Assembly: GCA_026027325.1 (NCBI GenBank)
Contig: JAMSLZ010000002.1
Location: 1,054,001 to 1,118,000, forward strand
Length of the DNA: 64,000 nucleotides
Source: Actinomucor elegans
Taxonomy: Eukaryota; Mucoromycota; Mucoromycetes; Mucorales; Mucoraceae
Reading direction: 5' to 3'
Program-made: the position numbers and the translations under genes
Shown here: positions 22,528 through 32,487 of the stretch, in pieces
Numbering within the stretch: the first letter of the stretch is position 1
Layout: each line of letters begins with the position of its first letter
Notes under the pieces: model-generated
Seen by the model: the letters and a program-made list of their open reading frames with translations, nothing else
Databases searched by the model: none
Told to the model about the DNA's origin: nothing

Positions 22528-23381
22528 TTATTGCTCAAAGTATGCGTTTGCATCTATATAAGAGCTTAATCCGCCTACGTCAATACGACCCGATATGGGA
22601 TAAGTACAAATTGGGAATCGAGAATAGAGATAGGCAAGGCATTTGCCAGTAGCATCATAAGCTTCTTTCGGTGCATTGGCTTCTCGACACTTTTGAATAA
22701 ACTCTTTGATCAAGGGTATCGATTTATGATGAAAGAGATAAAAACAAGGACATGCTGAGCGCGCTTGAGTGGATGTAACATCTGGTTTTTCTAAAAAACT
22801 AGTAATCACACCTTGTTCGTTTGTCTCAACAATGCCAACTTTGTGCACCTCTTGATCTGTTACCTGATAAGTGGTAACCAAACAGCTGTCTTGCTTGAAG
22901 GCTTGCAAGAATCGATCCAAATCAAAATCGCGTAAGAACAAGGTATCGCCTCCAACAACGAGTACGTCCTCCTGCTCCAGGTGGAAATGATCAATACCAA
23001 ACGCGATATCAGGTACAGCGCCTAAGCGGGTTTCGTTGCTTACAGTACCATCGCTTACGATGTGATCAAGAGGAATATGATGTGTAGTTGCCCAATCACA
23101 AAAGCGTTGATGACATTGCGCGTTAGTCACGACGTAAATGTCGTGTTCAGGTGAGATGCCATGGGATGTGAAAAGGTCAATCCAGTGGGTAATGAGAGCA
23201 TCGCGTTGACCCAGCGGCAATAAAGCTTTCGGGATACCAAGCAAGTGTTGATAATCTTTAGAGGCAAGAAGGTCGCGTTGAAGGCGTGTACCATAGCCGG
23301 CTCCGAGAATAAGAACTATAAGAGAGGAGTTGAGTAAGTGTGTATTTTAGTTTAAGAAGGTACCGATTAACCTTTAACCAT
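22528..23381 (-). CDS. Nucleotide-sugar-type nucleotidyltransferase
   Basis: NTP_transferase-fold enzyme that transfers a nucleotidyl group to a sugar or polyol phosphate. Two exons: a 10-nt first exon (23372-23381, coding MVK and one base) and 22528-23315, 265 aa. The nucleotide-binding signature is VLILGAGYGTRL at residues 4-15, followed by GIPKALLPLG with the conserved Lys. VVGGDTLF is the metal-binding GD motif, followed by the VGIVETNEQGVITSFLEKPD block common in sugar-phosphate nucleotidyltransferases. There is no left-handed beta-helix extension, so it is not a standard fungal GDP-mannose pyrophosphorylase. The substrate is unknown. Its stop is 9 bp from the MUS81 stop (convergent), so the two 3' UTRs must overlap. 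Confidence 0.85.
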
Positions 23382-23759
23382 TATCTTTGCGCAAAAGATG
23401 AAACGACTGGGAAAAGGCTGGAAATTAAGAAGAGATGCTATTACTGCCGGTTGTATCCATTGTTGCTACTAAGTGCTACTAGATTACAAAATAAGGTTAT
23501 AACAGTGGTTACAATGGTATATTCATTTTTAAAACTAATAGTAAGAGAAAAATTGAAATGGATTTAATCGAATAGTATGCTGCACACACAAAGAACCAAT
23601 GCAAAAATAGACAACTTGAACAAGCATGTCTGCCCAATTCGTAAGTAAAAGCTGAGCAAAAACATTAAATCTGAGCATAATATTTACACCAAGAACGTCT
23701 GTTAGATAGATCGCTGGTTGCTTTCAGTCTTATAGGGGAATTCCTCACCATCAGTTAAG

Positions 23760-24245
23760 GCGCTTAAGGTTCTGAGTAGCTGTCTGTTCTTTCAGTAAGT
23801 ATAGAATTAAAATTATATCTTTGAAGTCTATTAAAGCAGCCAAGATAATTTTTCTTAAGAAGATTACAAGATCTAAAGTCTTTTTCAAGCACATGAGCGA
23901 TAGTTGGTAAGCTGACTATTCTGCTTATCACTTTGGCTAGTGCTTGTTGGGAAGCTCTGTATGGGCCATAAGAATTCTTTTAACTATACACTTCAATAAA
24001 CGAGCGTTCCGAGGGATAAGTGCTTTAGGTCTTCCTGGATGAGACTGAGTAACTTTCCGATCCTATCTACGGCACTTCATTACTATATCTTCAATAATAG
24101 TTGAACTTGAAATGTCAAGTTCTTTTGAAATCTCGGTTTGTTTCCATTTAACCTTAATGGCTAAACTGCAAATCATACCACAAGTGAAATCGTCAAGTTA
24201 TTCCCTCCTCTTATTCGTTTTGTTCGCAATACCTGAGCGTGTCAT
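23760..24245 (-). pseudogene. Dead Tc1/mariner transposase, N-terminal part
   Basis: On the minus strand, starting at an ATG (24245), one frame gives MTRSGIANKTNKRRE, a stop, and then an HTH region (LAIKVKWKQTEISKELDISSS). The linker GRPKALIPRNARLL is typical of Tc1/mariner paired-like DNA-binding domains (G-R-P-K). At least two in-frame stops precede about 23950, where a +1 frameshift moves the reading to VISRIVSLPTIAHVLEKDF, the second HTH. No DDE catalytic core follows and no inverted repeats were found. It is a truncated, non-functional relic. Confidence 0.75.
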
Positions 24246-24944
24246 GGCTGATTAAGTTTTATAATGTTCTTTGAAAGGTATGCAAAAAGCGAATGATTCA
24301 AATTTTCGAAAATTCTGATCATTTATTTTGTGAATATTTGCTTATTGTTCAGCAATTCATTTTATGTAGCTTATATCGTATTATTAGATAACGGCTATTT
24401 TGATGCGTTCATATTTCCTACCGGTATAATGATGATGTGTATTTTAAATCAAAAGCTCAAGGTGCTATTGGTGATTTTTAATGGAGTTATGTTTACGCTT
24501 TTTGAGTCTCTACTGTGGAAAGTAAGTTCAACATCATTATGATAATATGGATTACCGGCAAGACATCATTGGTTTAAACAAATAATTAGAGTTACATTCT
24601 ATTGGGCAGTTTAAAATTTTATCCAGGAATAAGAGGTTTATTTCACCAAATTCATCGAAAATGGTGGTTTGATCCTGAACCTTCCCAAGATTATCATATA
24701 AAATATTCGTCTTTCAGTTTGGAGCTGATAAAAGCAGCAATGACTTGGTTTTCACATGAAAAATTATTATATATATACCTGACTACGTATTTCATAGCTT
24801 TGAATTAAGAACTACACCTTTAAAATGCTATATTCGCTCGTTTTTAAATAAGATCTGTAAATTGTGGAATAGAGAGTTCTTTCTTCAAAAATTGATATTG
24901 TCCATCCAAAAAGAAAAAAAATATATTTATTACACTCATAGAAA

Positions 24945-25254
24945 ATGACAATAGACTCATCGAGAGCCAAAAACTTTATTTCGGCTTTTCATAGGCAGAA
25001 TTTGAAACTCTTGTTGTTGACCAACATTATAGGTCTATTGTCCAATAAAATCAGTGCTTCTTCTACATGATACCACAGTTGCTTCACTGATAGAGAGTTG
25101 CAAAACAGCATATCCTGCTGCAATGCGTACAACAACCAAATACAAGCCATTTGGCTTGGATACTGAGTCTATACAAACTATAAAAACAGCCCTACCTTTA
25201 TGCCAAACACAAGATTTGAATTGCGCTTATCGATATGATTCAAAATTTACGTAA
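24945..25254 (+). CDS. Possible small two-exon gene (87 aa)
   Basis: An ATG at 24945 opens a 29-codon frame (MTIDSSRAKNFISAFH...). It joins in frame, by an intron at 25033-25078 (46 nt, GT..CACAG), to a second open stretch ending at 25254 (VASLIESCKTAYPAAM...). The product would have 87 aa with a short hydrophobic stretch (LKLLLLTNIIVASLI) and three cysteines. The donor GTCTAT is weak. No homologue is recognised. The junction restoring frame is the only support, so it may be chance. Confidence 0.25.
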
Positions 25255-25448
25255 CTCACTAAAATAAGGTCTGTATACTTTAATGTCAAGTTTTATTGGT
25301 ATAATATGTCTAAATGATTTCTTCATTAATCGATAATTTCATCATACTAAGCCCGCTAACAGCACTGTTATACCCACATGATATTAATAATAAATAGAGA
25401 GAGAAAGAGAGAGAGGCTTTCAGATGATGGGGAATATCTATCGGTTTT

Positions 25449-26515
25449 TTATAGGGCATCGGCCACAACAATGTATCTATAATTCTCAAGTTCATTAGAG
25501 CTTACCGATCCATAATATAGACCGCGCGGACTTACCCTTTATCAGCCACTACGCTTCTGCACTTGAAAAAGACATTATACTTTAATACCCAACGAGGCTT
25601 TACTTGAGCTGCATTCTTTTTGATCACGCCATGATTACTTAATAGAGTAGACAAAGATTCTGTTGTCAAGATCTCTAGTAGATGCAAAAAAAAAAAAAAA
25701 AAAAAAATGTTGAGCTTTCTATTGGTTTCAGAGGTGATTTGATCTCCGTTTACCTGTTGTGTCGCCGTTAAAAGTCATTTCAATATTGTGCTGTTTACCA
25801 AGCTCGATCAATGGCTGAGGTAAAGAGCAGCACTGATCCACATGCACTTGATCAATAGAAGGCTTGACTTTCAGGTCCTTCTTGGCAAGGAAAGCAGTTA
25901 AAGCCTCTACATCAAAATCAGAGACACCTAATTTTGAAATGACGCCCTTCTCATGATAGGCTTCCAAGTCCTTCCACGCCTTATCGATTGAGACATGGTT
26001 TTCTGTAGTATCAAAAGAAACAATAAAGGTATCAATGGATTGGACGTCCAAGAGCTGTTGGAGATGATGAATGGCCTTGTCAATATGTGATACGTTGCTA
26101 CAGTGGTCTAGGTAGAATAATTTGGCTTATATAGAGGTTAATGAAACGGTATATGACATTCAAGTCGATCCTCACCTGTAACTTCAACGTCGTTACGATC
26201 GTCAGGATGGATACGACTGCTTAATCTCAAGTCAGGGACTTCCAAAAGCTCGGATTCTGTATAATATCGATAAGAAGGTTCACTCGGGCCATGTAGCGAA
26301 GTAACCAGTGTATCAGAAATGGCTTGCACCAACTGTACATATTTGTTAGATGGCTTCCATTGCTCTTATCTAGGTTATAACTTTACCTCGGCATTGGATT
26401 TTTTATTCCAAAATTTGGCTGCAGTAGTAGCAGTGCGCATTACATTGCCTGTATAGAGAACCAATTGCTTAAACTCTGGCACAATGGTTGGGTCTGGAAA
26501 ACTTTGAGAAGGCAT
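25449..26515 (-). CDS. GCLM: Glutamate-cysteine ligase regulatory subunit (GCLM)
   Basis: Modifier subunit of gamma-glutamylcysteine ligase, the first step of glutathione synthesis; it has an aldo-keto-reductase-like fold without catalysis. Five exons: 26387-26515, 26176-26332, 25754-26125, 25536-25674 and 25449-25476, 274 aa, the same length as human GCLM. Recognisable blocks are KLFYLDHCSNVSHID, QSIDTFIVSFDTTE, KPSIDQVHVDQCCSLPQPL and the C-terminal VKPRWVLKYNVFFKCRSVV...KGYIVVADAL. The 28-nt last exon restores the conserved KGYI ending; reading through instead gives a stop right after KG. A TATATAAAA box lies about 70 bp upstream. Intron 3 has a 22-base homopolymer. S. pombe Gcs2 is a known fungal relative. 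Confidence 0.92.
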
Positions 26516-27549
26516 CTTAAAAGAAACAAACTATTATAGAATAAAGTAAGAAGAAAAGAGAGACCTTTTATTTTATTTTACTATTTTATATATGATCCCC
26601 CCCAAGATGAATTTGTCAGAAAAAAAAAGATCCCCAGTCACACTGTCATTCAGTAGGTATAGTAGCAAAGATTCGCTGGTGAATATAGCTGTTATATACT
26701 ATAAGAGCGAGTTCTTGAAAGAATAAACCTTTTAGAATATTAAGTTTGAAGCTTGGCTTACAGCTCAGTAAGAACAGTAGTTTACTATTTCCTGTTTTTT
26801 TGTTGGTATTTGTTATGCCCAATGTTGGATTATAAATCAATAAAAAGCCCTATTCTTGCATGACACAATAACTCCGATAGAGTTTGAACTCTGTTTGGTA
26901 ATATGAACGCGTCAGTGTGAGCAGTTTCTGCTATGCTTATATCGGGTGACTGGTCTGAATAGCATTCTAGAATAGTTGGGAAGCGTAGGATAGAAATACT
27001 ACGGCCAAGTATTATACTCTTAATATAAACTGTAGAAATCTAAACTTTTTTTAAGCAATGTAAGTTTTTGTAAGTAGCTCAGAGAGCAAAAAAATGATAT
27101 AGTTCTGAAATCATCTAGTGTTTGATTAATTTAGTATCTAATCACAAAAATCGATTTATCAATAATATATCGTTAATTTATATATATTTTCCGAATAGTA
27201 AAGCAAACTTTTTAGTTCATTATAGATTAATGAAAAGCTTTCATGATCTACCTGGTGTATCGATTTATCGACCAAGGATCTACATAATTCCATTTTCGAG
27301 CCAATGACACACATTACCATATATATTTAAAAGACCGCAATGTATATTGATCATTTTAATTCATTACAACTCCGATTTACTCGGCAAAATGATTGGAAAA
27401 TAACATCCAATAGCACTCATACTTCAATCCAAGCTCGTTAGGTCCTGGCTGGCCTCGCTTGCCCCGTTAATTGAGAGGTGATGCATATAAACAAGATATG
27501 TACATTCTTTATACTTTCCGTCCCCTTTCTTTTCTTTGTCCTTTTTATC
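26516..27549. other. Intergenic between GCLM and NIPA genes
   Basis: Divergent promoter region of about 1 kb. There are TATA-like boxes for GCLM (26583-26592, minus) and for the NIPA gene (CATATAAAC, 27484-27492, plus). No other gene is seen. Confidence 0.5.
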
Positions 27550-28975
27550 ATGGCACTTGAATCAAAATATATTGGATTGATTCTTGCCATTTGCTCCAGC
27601 TTTCTGATTGGTATCTCGTTTGTTATTACTAAGAAAGGTTTACTGAACTCCTCTACCGAAGAGCACGGTAATTTATTTATTCGGAGCCATGTTGCACAAT
27701 TATTTACCTTCTTTTTTTTGAAAAAAAATAAAATAAAATAAAAGGACGTGCATCTGAATCTCATCGGTACTTGAAGAACCCCATCTGGTGGATAGGATTG
27801 ACCGTGATGGTTCTTGGTGAAGTATTGAATTTTATAGGTATAATTCATGATGAGTTAAAGCAAAATAGCATTATATATTAAAAGGTCTTGTACATAAGAT
27901 TAGGATACACATTTGCGCCGGCTATATTAATCACACCCTTAGGGGCTCTCAGTGTTATTATCGGGTAAATATGCTCCTGTGTGTTCAAATGAGAAAGATC
28001 AAACTAATACATATACTATCTTGTTAAAATAAAAGGGCTATTCTGGGTGCAATTTTTCTAAAGGAAAAGTTGGGGCCTATAGGTATTATTGGCTGTTTAT
28101 TATCTGTTATTGGTGCAGTGGTCATTATTTTTCATGCACCAGAAGACCCAGAAGTACAAAGCGTTCAAGAGCTAGTCACATACATGCTGAAACCTGGTAT
28201 GACCAAGCAAAGAAAAAAAAGAAGCTTCCAGCGTCTAATCGGTAATAGGATTTTTGGTGTATGGTATTTTGGTAGTGTTAGTCGTAATAGGTATGATATG
28301 GAAAGTAGTACCAAGATGGGGCAACACGACGCCTATTGTGTACCTTTCGATATGTTCATTGGTTGGGTCTTTATCAGTAATGGCAGTAAAGGCATTTGGT
28401 ATAGCTGTCAAATTGACAGTTGCTGGTAATAATCAGTTTAATCAGCCTTCTACCTATATCTTTGGGTTTATGTGTGCTTTGTTTATACTGATACAAGTCA
28501 ATTACTTCAACAAAGCTCTAGATCTCTTCTCTACCAACGTGTAAATATAGAAAAAACATCATATGATCCATAGTGTATGTTACTCATGTTTCTTAGTGTT
28601 AACCCCATCTACTACGTATGCTTTACTACTGCAACGATTATTGCTTCAGCCATCATGTTTCAAGGTTGGCATACTAGCAGCGTTACAAACACTGTGAGTT
28701 TGATATGTGGATTCCTTATTATCTTTTCTGGTGTTTATCTGTTGGATATGGTTGCACCTTTGACCAATGTCACATCCAGCTCATTGCTTGAAATGCCCTT
28801 TTCGTCTTCTTCTTGTAGGGTATCCACAACAAGTGAGAAAAACGGTGCTCGATGTTTCGAGATGAGCACTTGCAGTAGTAGCATATACATTATAGATCAT
28901 GGCCAATCGTCTTCAGGGCAACATCCGAATAGTATGAGAACAGTAAGAAGAACTAAACGAGCCCTGTCTGTGTGA
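27550..28975 (+). CDS. NIPA-type magnesium transporter
   Basis: Membrane protein of the NIPA/DUF803 family (drug/metabolite transporter superfamily) moving Mg2+ across plasma or endosomal membranes. Six exons: 27550-27667, 27745-27837, 27904-27964, 28036-28196, 28249-28540 and 28597-28975, 367 aa. Family text is clear: YIGLILAICSSFLIGISFV, ITKKGL, PIWWIGLTVMVLGEVLNF, YTFAPAILITPLGALSV, then AILGAIFLKEKLG, YLSICSLVGSLSVMAVKAFG, and YFNKALDLFSTNVVNPIYY. About nine membrane segments are visible and the tail is Ser-rich and basic. The start at 27550 was preferred over an in-frame GTG at 27478 because the TATA box lies between them. Confidence 0.93.
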
Positions 28976-29134
28976 ATATTCCAATACATCACATCATCAC
29001 GTCGACGTTTGGGACATGACTCAAACTAAATAAAGCTTAACTCTAACCCCTATAATATAAAAGACCACTACTTGAACATTTGATTTTATTTCTTTCTTTC
29101 CTAATTGTCCTCTACTAGTTTACGACTATTAACA

Positions 29135-29330
29135 AGTAAGTGCATTTTCCTATGTGGAGATTCCAATAGTCTAATAATTTATTTGATACTACTAGTGAGA
29201 GAAAAGTGGAAGAAAAAGGTACGTTATTATACGTAAAACTTTGTATGCATTTCTAATCTATTGTTGAAATTTATAGCGCGTTAGAAAACTCAAGGCCAAG
29301 AGAAAGGCTCAAAAGAAGAGATTCCATTAG
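29135..29330 (+). CDS. RPL41: Ribosomal protein eL41 (RPL41), 25 aa
   Basis: Tiny, extremely basic peptide of the large ribosomal subunit. Exons: 29135 (only the A of the ATG), 29196-29218 and 29277-29330. The start codon is split A|TG by the first intron (donor gtaagtgc at 29136, acceptor ctag at 29195). The product begins MREKWKKKRVRKLKAK and ends QKKRFH, 25 residues, exactly the family length and pattern (MRAKWRKKR in yeast). A TATAATATAAAAG box lies at 29051-29063. It is too short for ordinary ORF callers. The split start is supported because the region has no other upstream in-frame ATG and the splice sites are good. Confidence 0.9.
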
Positions 29331-29674
29331 GTGGCATTATACCATACCGTTACTCTCGCTCTATCATCCTGGGTGTATTGCTAATATCTCTATGTCATTC
29401 CGGTTATTTTCCTTTCGCTATTGTAACCATATATAACCTATAATAACCTATAACCTCAATAAATGCAAATGCTCTTTTGTTATTATTACTATAATCTAAA
29501 CCTTTTTTTTTTTATTCAAACAAGAAGAGTTTTAATGGGGATATGAGAGAGAAAATGCTCAATAACAAAAAGAGAGTGTGTATATATATTAACAAGGTGA
29601 AAGTTTCTAAATGTTTGAAGTTGTATTATTATGCTTGAGTGTAATATGAAAAAAAAAAAATGAGCTATTATCAA

Positions 29675-29905
29675 CTAGAATTCTTTGGTTTCAGCAGTCG
29701 CTGCGTGTCCGCGACTTTTCTTCTTTTCGTCCTTTAAGCCTTGGTGCAGTTGGTGAAGTTGAGCAGCCACTGTGTTATTGGCAGCGTGAATGGCGATGCC
29801 TTCATGCAAGAATTTGTCTAAAAAAGCTGTAGCGCTGTTAATAGTGGCTTCTTTGCTGGACTCAATCTTCAAATTGAGAGGTACAAGTTCAGGCTTTCTG
29901 CTCAT
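29675..29905 (-). CDS. Small hypothetical protein, 76 aa
   Basis: Single-exon ORF with ATG: MSRKPELVPLNLKIESS at the start, a helical middle (SATAFLDKFLHEGIAIHAANN), and a charged tail (LKDEKKKSRGH). No domain is recognised. It is convergent with RPL41 (345 bp between stops). Balanced amino-acid composition and a clean ATG argue for a real gene. The N-terminal style recalls small nuclear or mitochondrial accessory proteins, but I do not assign one. Confidence 0.55.
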   Translation of the reverse strand: MSRKPELVPLNLKIESSKEATINSATAFLDKFLHEGIAIHAANNTVAAQLHQLHQGLKDEKKKSRGHAATAETKEF

Positions 29906-30484
29906 AATTGTAATGTAGATCTTTCTTGAAGAGAAATCCGTTAGCTTTGCTTTTCATGAAATTTATTAGAGAAAAATTCTAAGCCACTTGGTGACTTGAG
30001 GTAGATCAGAAAAGCTCATTGAAATGGATGTTTCAGTTCAATCTACTTTTGCCAACAAGCTTCTCTCTTTGGTAAAGCTTCACAATTTTTTTTCTATTAT
30101 TTTAATCTGCATCAACGCAATACAAAAGAAATATTGCTAAATACCTTTAGCCAACTCTTATGATACCATGTCAAACTAAAGATACACGAGGTTCCTTAAT
30201 GATACGTGTAACAGTATCAGTTTCAGCTCTAAATAATTAATAAAACGCGTAAAGTAATAAAATAAAAAAATAAAATCCTTAATACTGAAAAAAGCTATGT
30301 AGATATGCATCAAGGACAATCATAGCTTGTATAAAATGCAACAGGAGCTTTGTCAATACTGTAGAACGAGGTGACTCCTAAAGAGTATAAAAGAAGCGAT
30401 TCGCTTTCCGCCCCTTTTCTTACAAGTTATCTTGTTTTAAGCTTTACTATTACTCTTTTTCCTTTTTCTCCACAAAAAAAAAGT

Positions 30485-31389
30485 ATGGCTTCTGAAGACA
30501 GTAACAATAACGAGAGTAAGTGTTCCAATACACATTCAAGTCTCACTATAAACTAATCAAGTTTGCAGATGGTGGTGGTTCACTTCGATTAGGCCGTCCA
30601 ACCACGGGTGCCGATATTGGCGAGTTGCAACAAAAAATAAGCCAGGCCGAGAAAGAACTGAACCAACTCAAACTCGAACTCGACCAAACGAAACAACAGG
30701 CCAAACAAGCCGAAGTATACGCGCAAGAAAGTGGGCGCACTAATCGCAAGCTCAAGACCGAGATTCAAACTCTCACTGATATGAGTAATCGTAAAGACCG
30801 ACAAGCTGAAAATTCCAAAGCAACTGCTTTCTTTTTCGAGGGACAAGTCAAGAAATACATGGACGAGATAGAGACGGCCCGACAAGGCATGGGCCACTTG
30901 AAAGAACTGGATGATCAGTTGAACCAAGCCAAAGCAGAACAAGCCCAGTTAGAAAAAATTTCCAAAGAAGAAGCGCTTCGTGTCAAGGCCACCATCAAGA
31001 CCATGCAAGATGCCCACAAGCAACAAAAAGATCAAATAAAGGCAGATATTGATGCAGCATATGCAGAACTTGAGAAAGCTTCAGCACAAGCTTTGCAGTT
31101 GCAGCAGGAGATCCAGCAAAAGATGGAGGCAGAGTTACAGCCTGGCTTGGACATTCAAACATTGGAAAGAGAGCACCGTGCTTTGGAACAAAAGCAGATG
31201 GAGGCTGTTAAACAAGTGTATGAGGAAGTTGATTTGCTTAGAAAGAAATTGGAGCAATCCGAAGCTTCTACGCTGTCTCATGAAGAAAGCATGGTGGTTG
31301 TTAAGGAAGAAATGGATCGTATTATGCGTCGACTTCGTGCTATTGACCAATTATCTGCAAACAACACTACTACAACTACTACATCCTAA
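30485..31389 (+). CDS. Long coiled-coil protein, 283 aa
   Basis: Two exons: 30485-30515 and 30569-31389, joined by a 53-nt intron. After a glycine-rich start (NGGGSLRLGRPTTGADIG) nearly the whole protein, residues 25-270, is Gln/Glu/Lys-rich heptad coiled coil, for example QQKISQAEKELNQLKLELD. It ends in poly-Thr (NNTTTTTTS). A GTATAAAAG box lies at 30385-30393. The SLRLGRP lead followed by coiled coil might be a cytoskeletal, tethering or scaffold protein, but no specific family is recognised. Cytosolic, with no membrane segment. Confidence 0.8.
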
Positions 31390-31536
31390 TACTTTATATC
31401 GCTTTATATATAATTATCTTTCTTTTATACCGTTTCTTTTTATTCCGATAAACTCGAAAAGCTAGAAATCAAGTAGACTTGCTTTGCTGAAGATGATGAT
31501 GATATATGTACCATCTTACTTTTTACAGTGGAATTT

Positions 31537-31905
31537 CTATTTAGTGATATTGTTTAATAAGAATAGGCGAAAAATACGGCCTTCCTGCAACGCTGTGTAG
31601 TAGTTCATTATCATGCACTTTGTTAATGTGTCTTTTTTTAATAATAGCACTTTTAGATATTTGAGTGGATTCATTTCATTGGGCGATGATGATTCAACAT
31701 CTATGCCCAAGATATAGTTCAACAAAGATACTAAGGATAGTACAATCCTATCAATATCAACGGCTAGGAGGTGTATAACTTTTATTTTCGGTAAATGCAT
31801 AGAACAAAAACCTTCTATTTCTAATGAACACGCCTTTATATGTTTATATGAAAATTGACAGACATTGGATTCTCCCAGTGAAATATTTTTTAGGCCTTGA
31901 AACAA
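31537..31905 (-). pseudogene. LRR/F-box-like remnant (tentative)
   Basis: Open frame of 122 codons without upstream continuation. The text (SYKHIKACSLEIEGF, LPKIKVIHLLAVDIDRI, MNPLKYLKVLLLKK) has the leucine spacing of degenerate LRRs like the remnant at 0.4-1.6 kb. There is no F-box and no convincing start context. Family membership is a guess from style. Confidence 0.25.
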
Positions 31906-32437
31906 TACTTTTATATGTATCCTTTCATGATACTTACATCATGTGAAAGCTAATTCGATATCTACAGCCTGTGCCAATGACAAGAATCATTTATTTACGC
32001 GTGTTACATTTTACCAAGACAAGTCAGTTTATTGGCAATATTAGTAACTGCCAAATGAATTGACTTTATTGATTGGCAAAATTGAACCGAAAGTCTATGT
32101 TCATCTTGATAAACTTTACATTTATAAAAGGTCAACACAGAGTCAACAGAGATCTCTGAAACCTAGGAAATACGTAAATTAAAAAGTATTTTATCTAATA
32201 AGCTAGATGACAAAGATATAAGTAAATGTCAAAAGGCGCTACAAACCCCCCTCCCCGATATACTCGTATTTCTGTTCTCTGGAACCTCATTTCTTTTAAT
32301 TTTTTCAAGAATCGCATTCCATTTAATAGAGAACAAGATGCATCCTGTCTTTTATTAGCAAGTGATAATTTCTGTGTTTGACATAAATTTTAAAGTTGAA
32401 AAAAAATCACTGTAGTACATTCATTTGCTTGGAGGAT

Positions 32438-32487
32438 TGCTACTGATTCCGGTCCAATGTCTCATCTGATTAGACTTATGCTCAAAA
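32438..32487 (-). repeat. GATC-palindrome repeat, copy G (minus)
   Basis: Read on the minus strand: TTTTGAGCATAAGTCTAATC, then AGATGAGACATTGGACCGG. The left and middle blocks are well preserved. The palindrome block is missing, so the copy is truncated. Confidence 0.65.

Noticed and set aside
27478..27549. Upstream in-frame extension of the NIPA transporter
   Set aside because: The extension begins at GTG and contains the likely TATA box. The family N-terminus aligns with the ATG at 27550.
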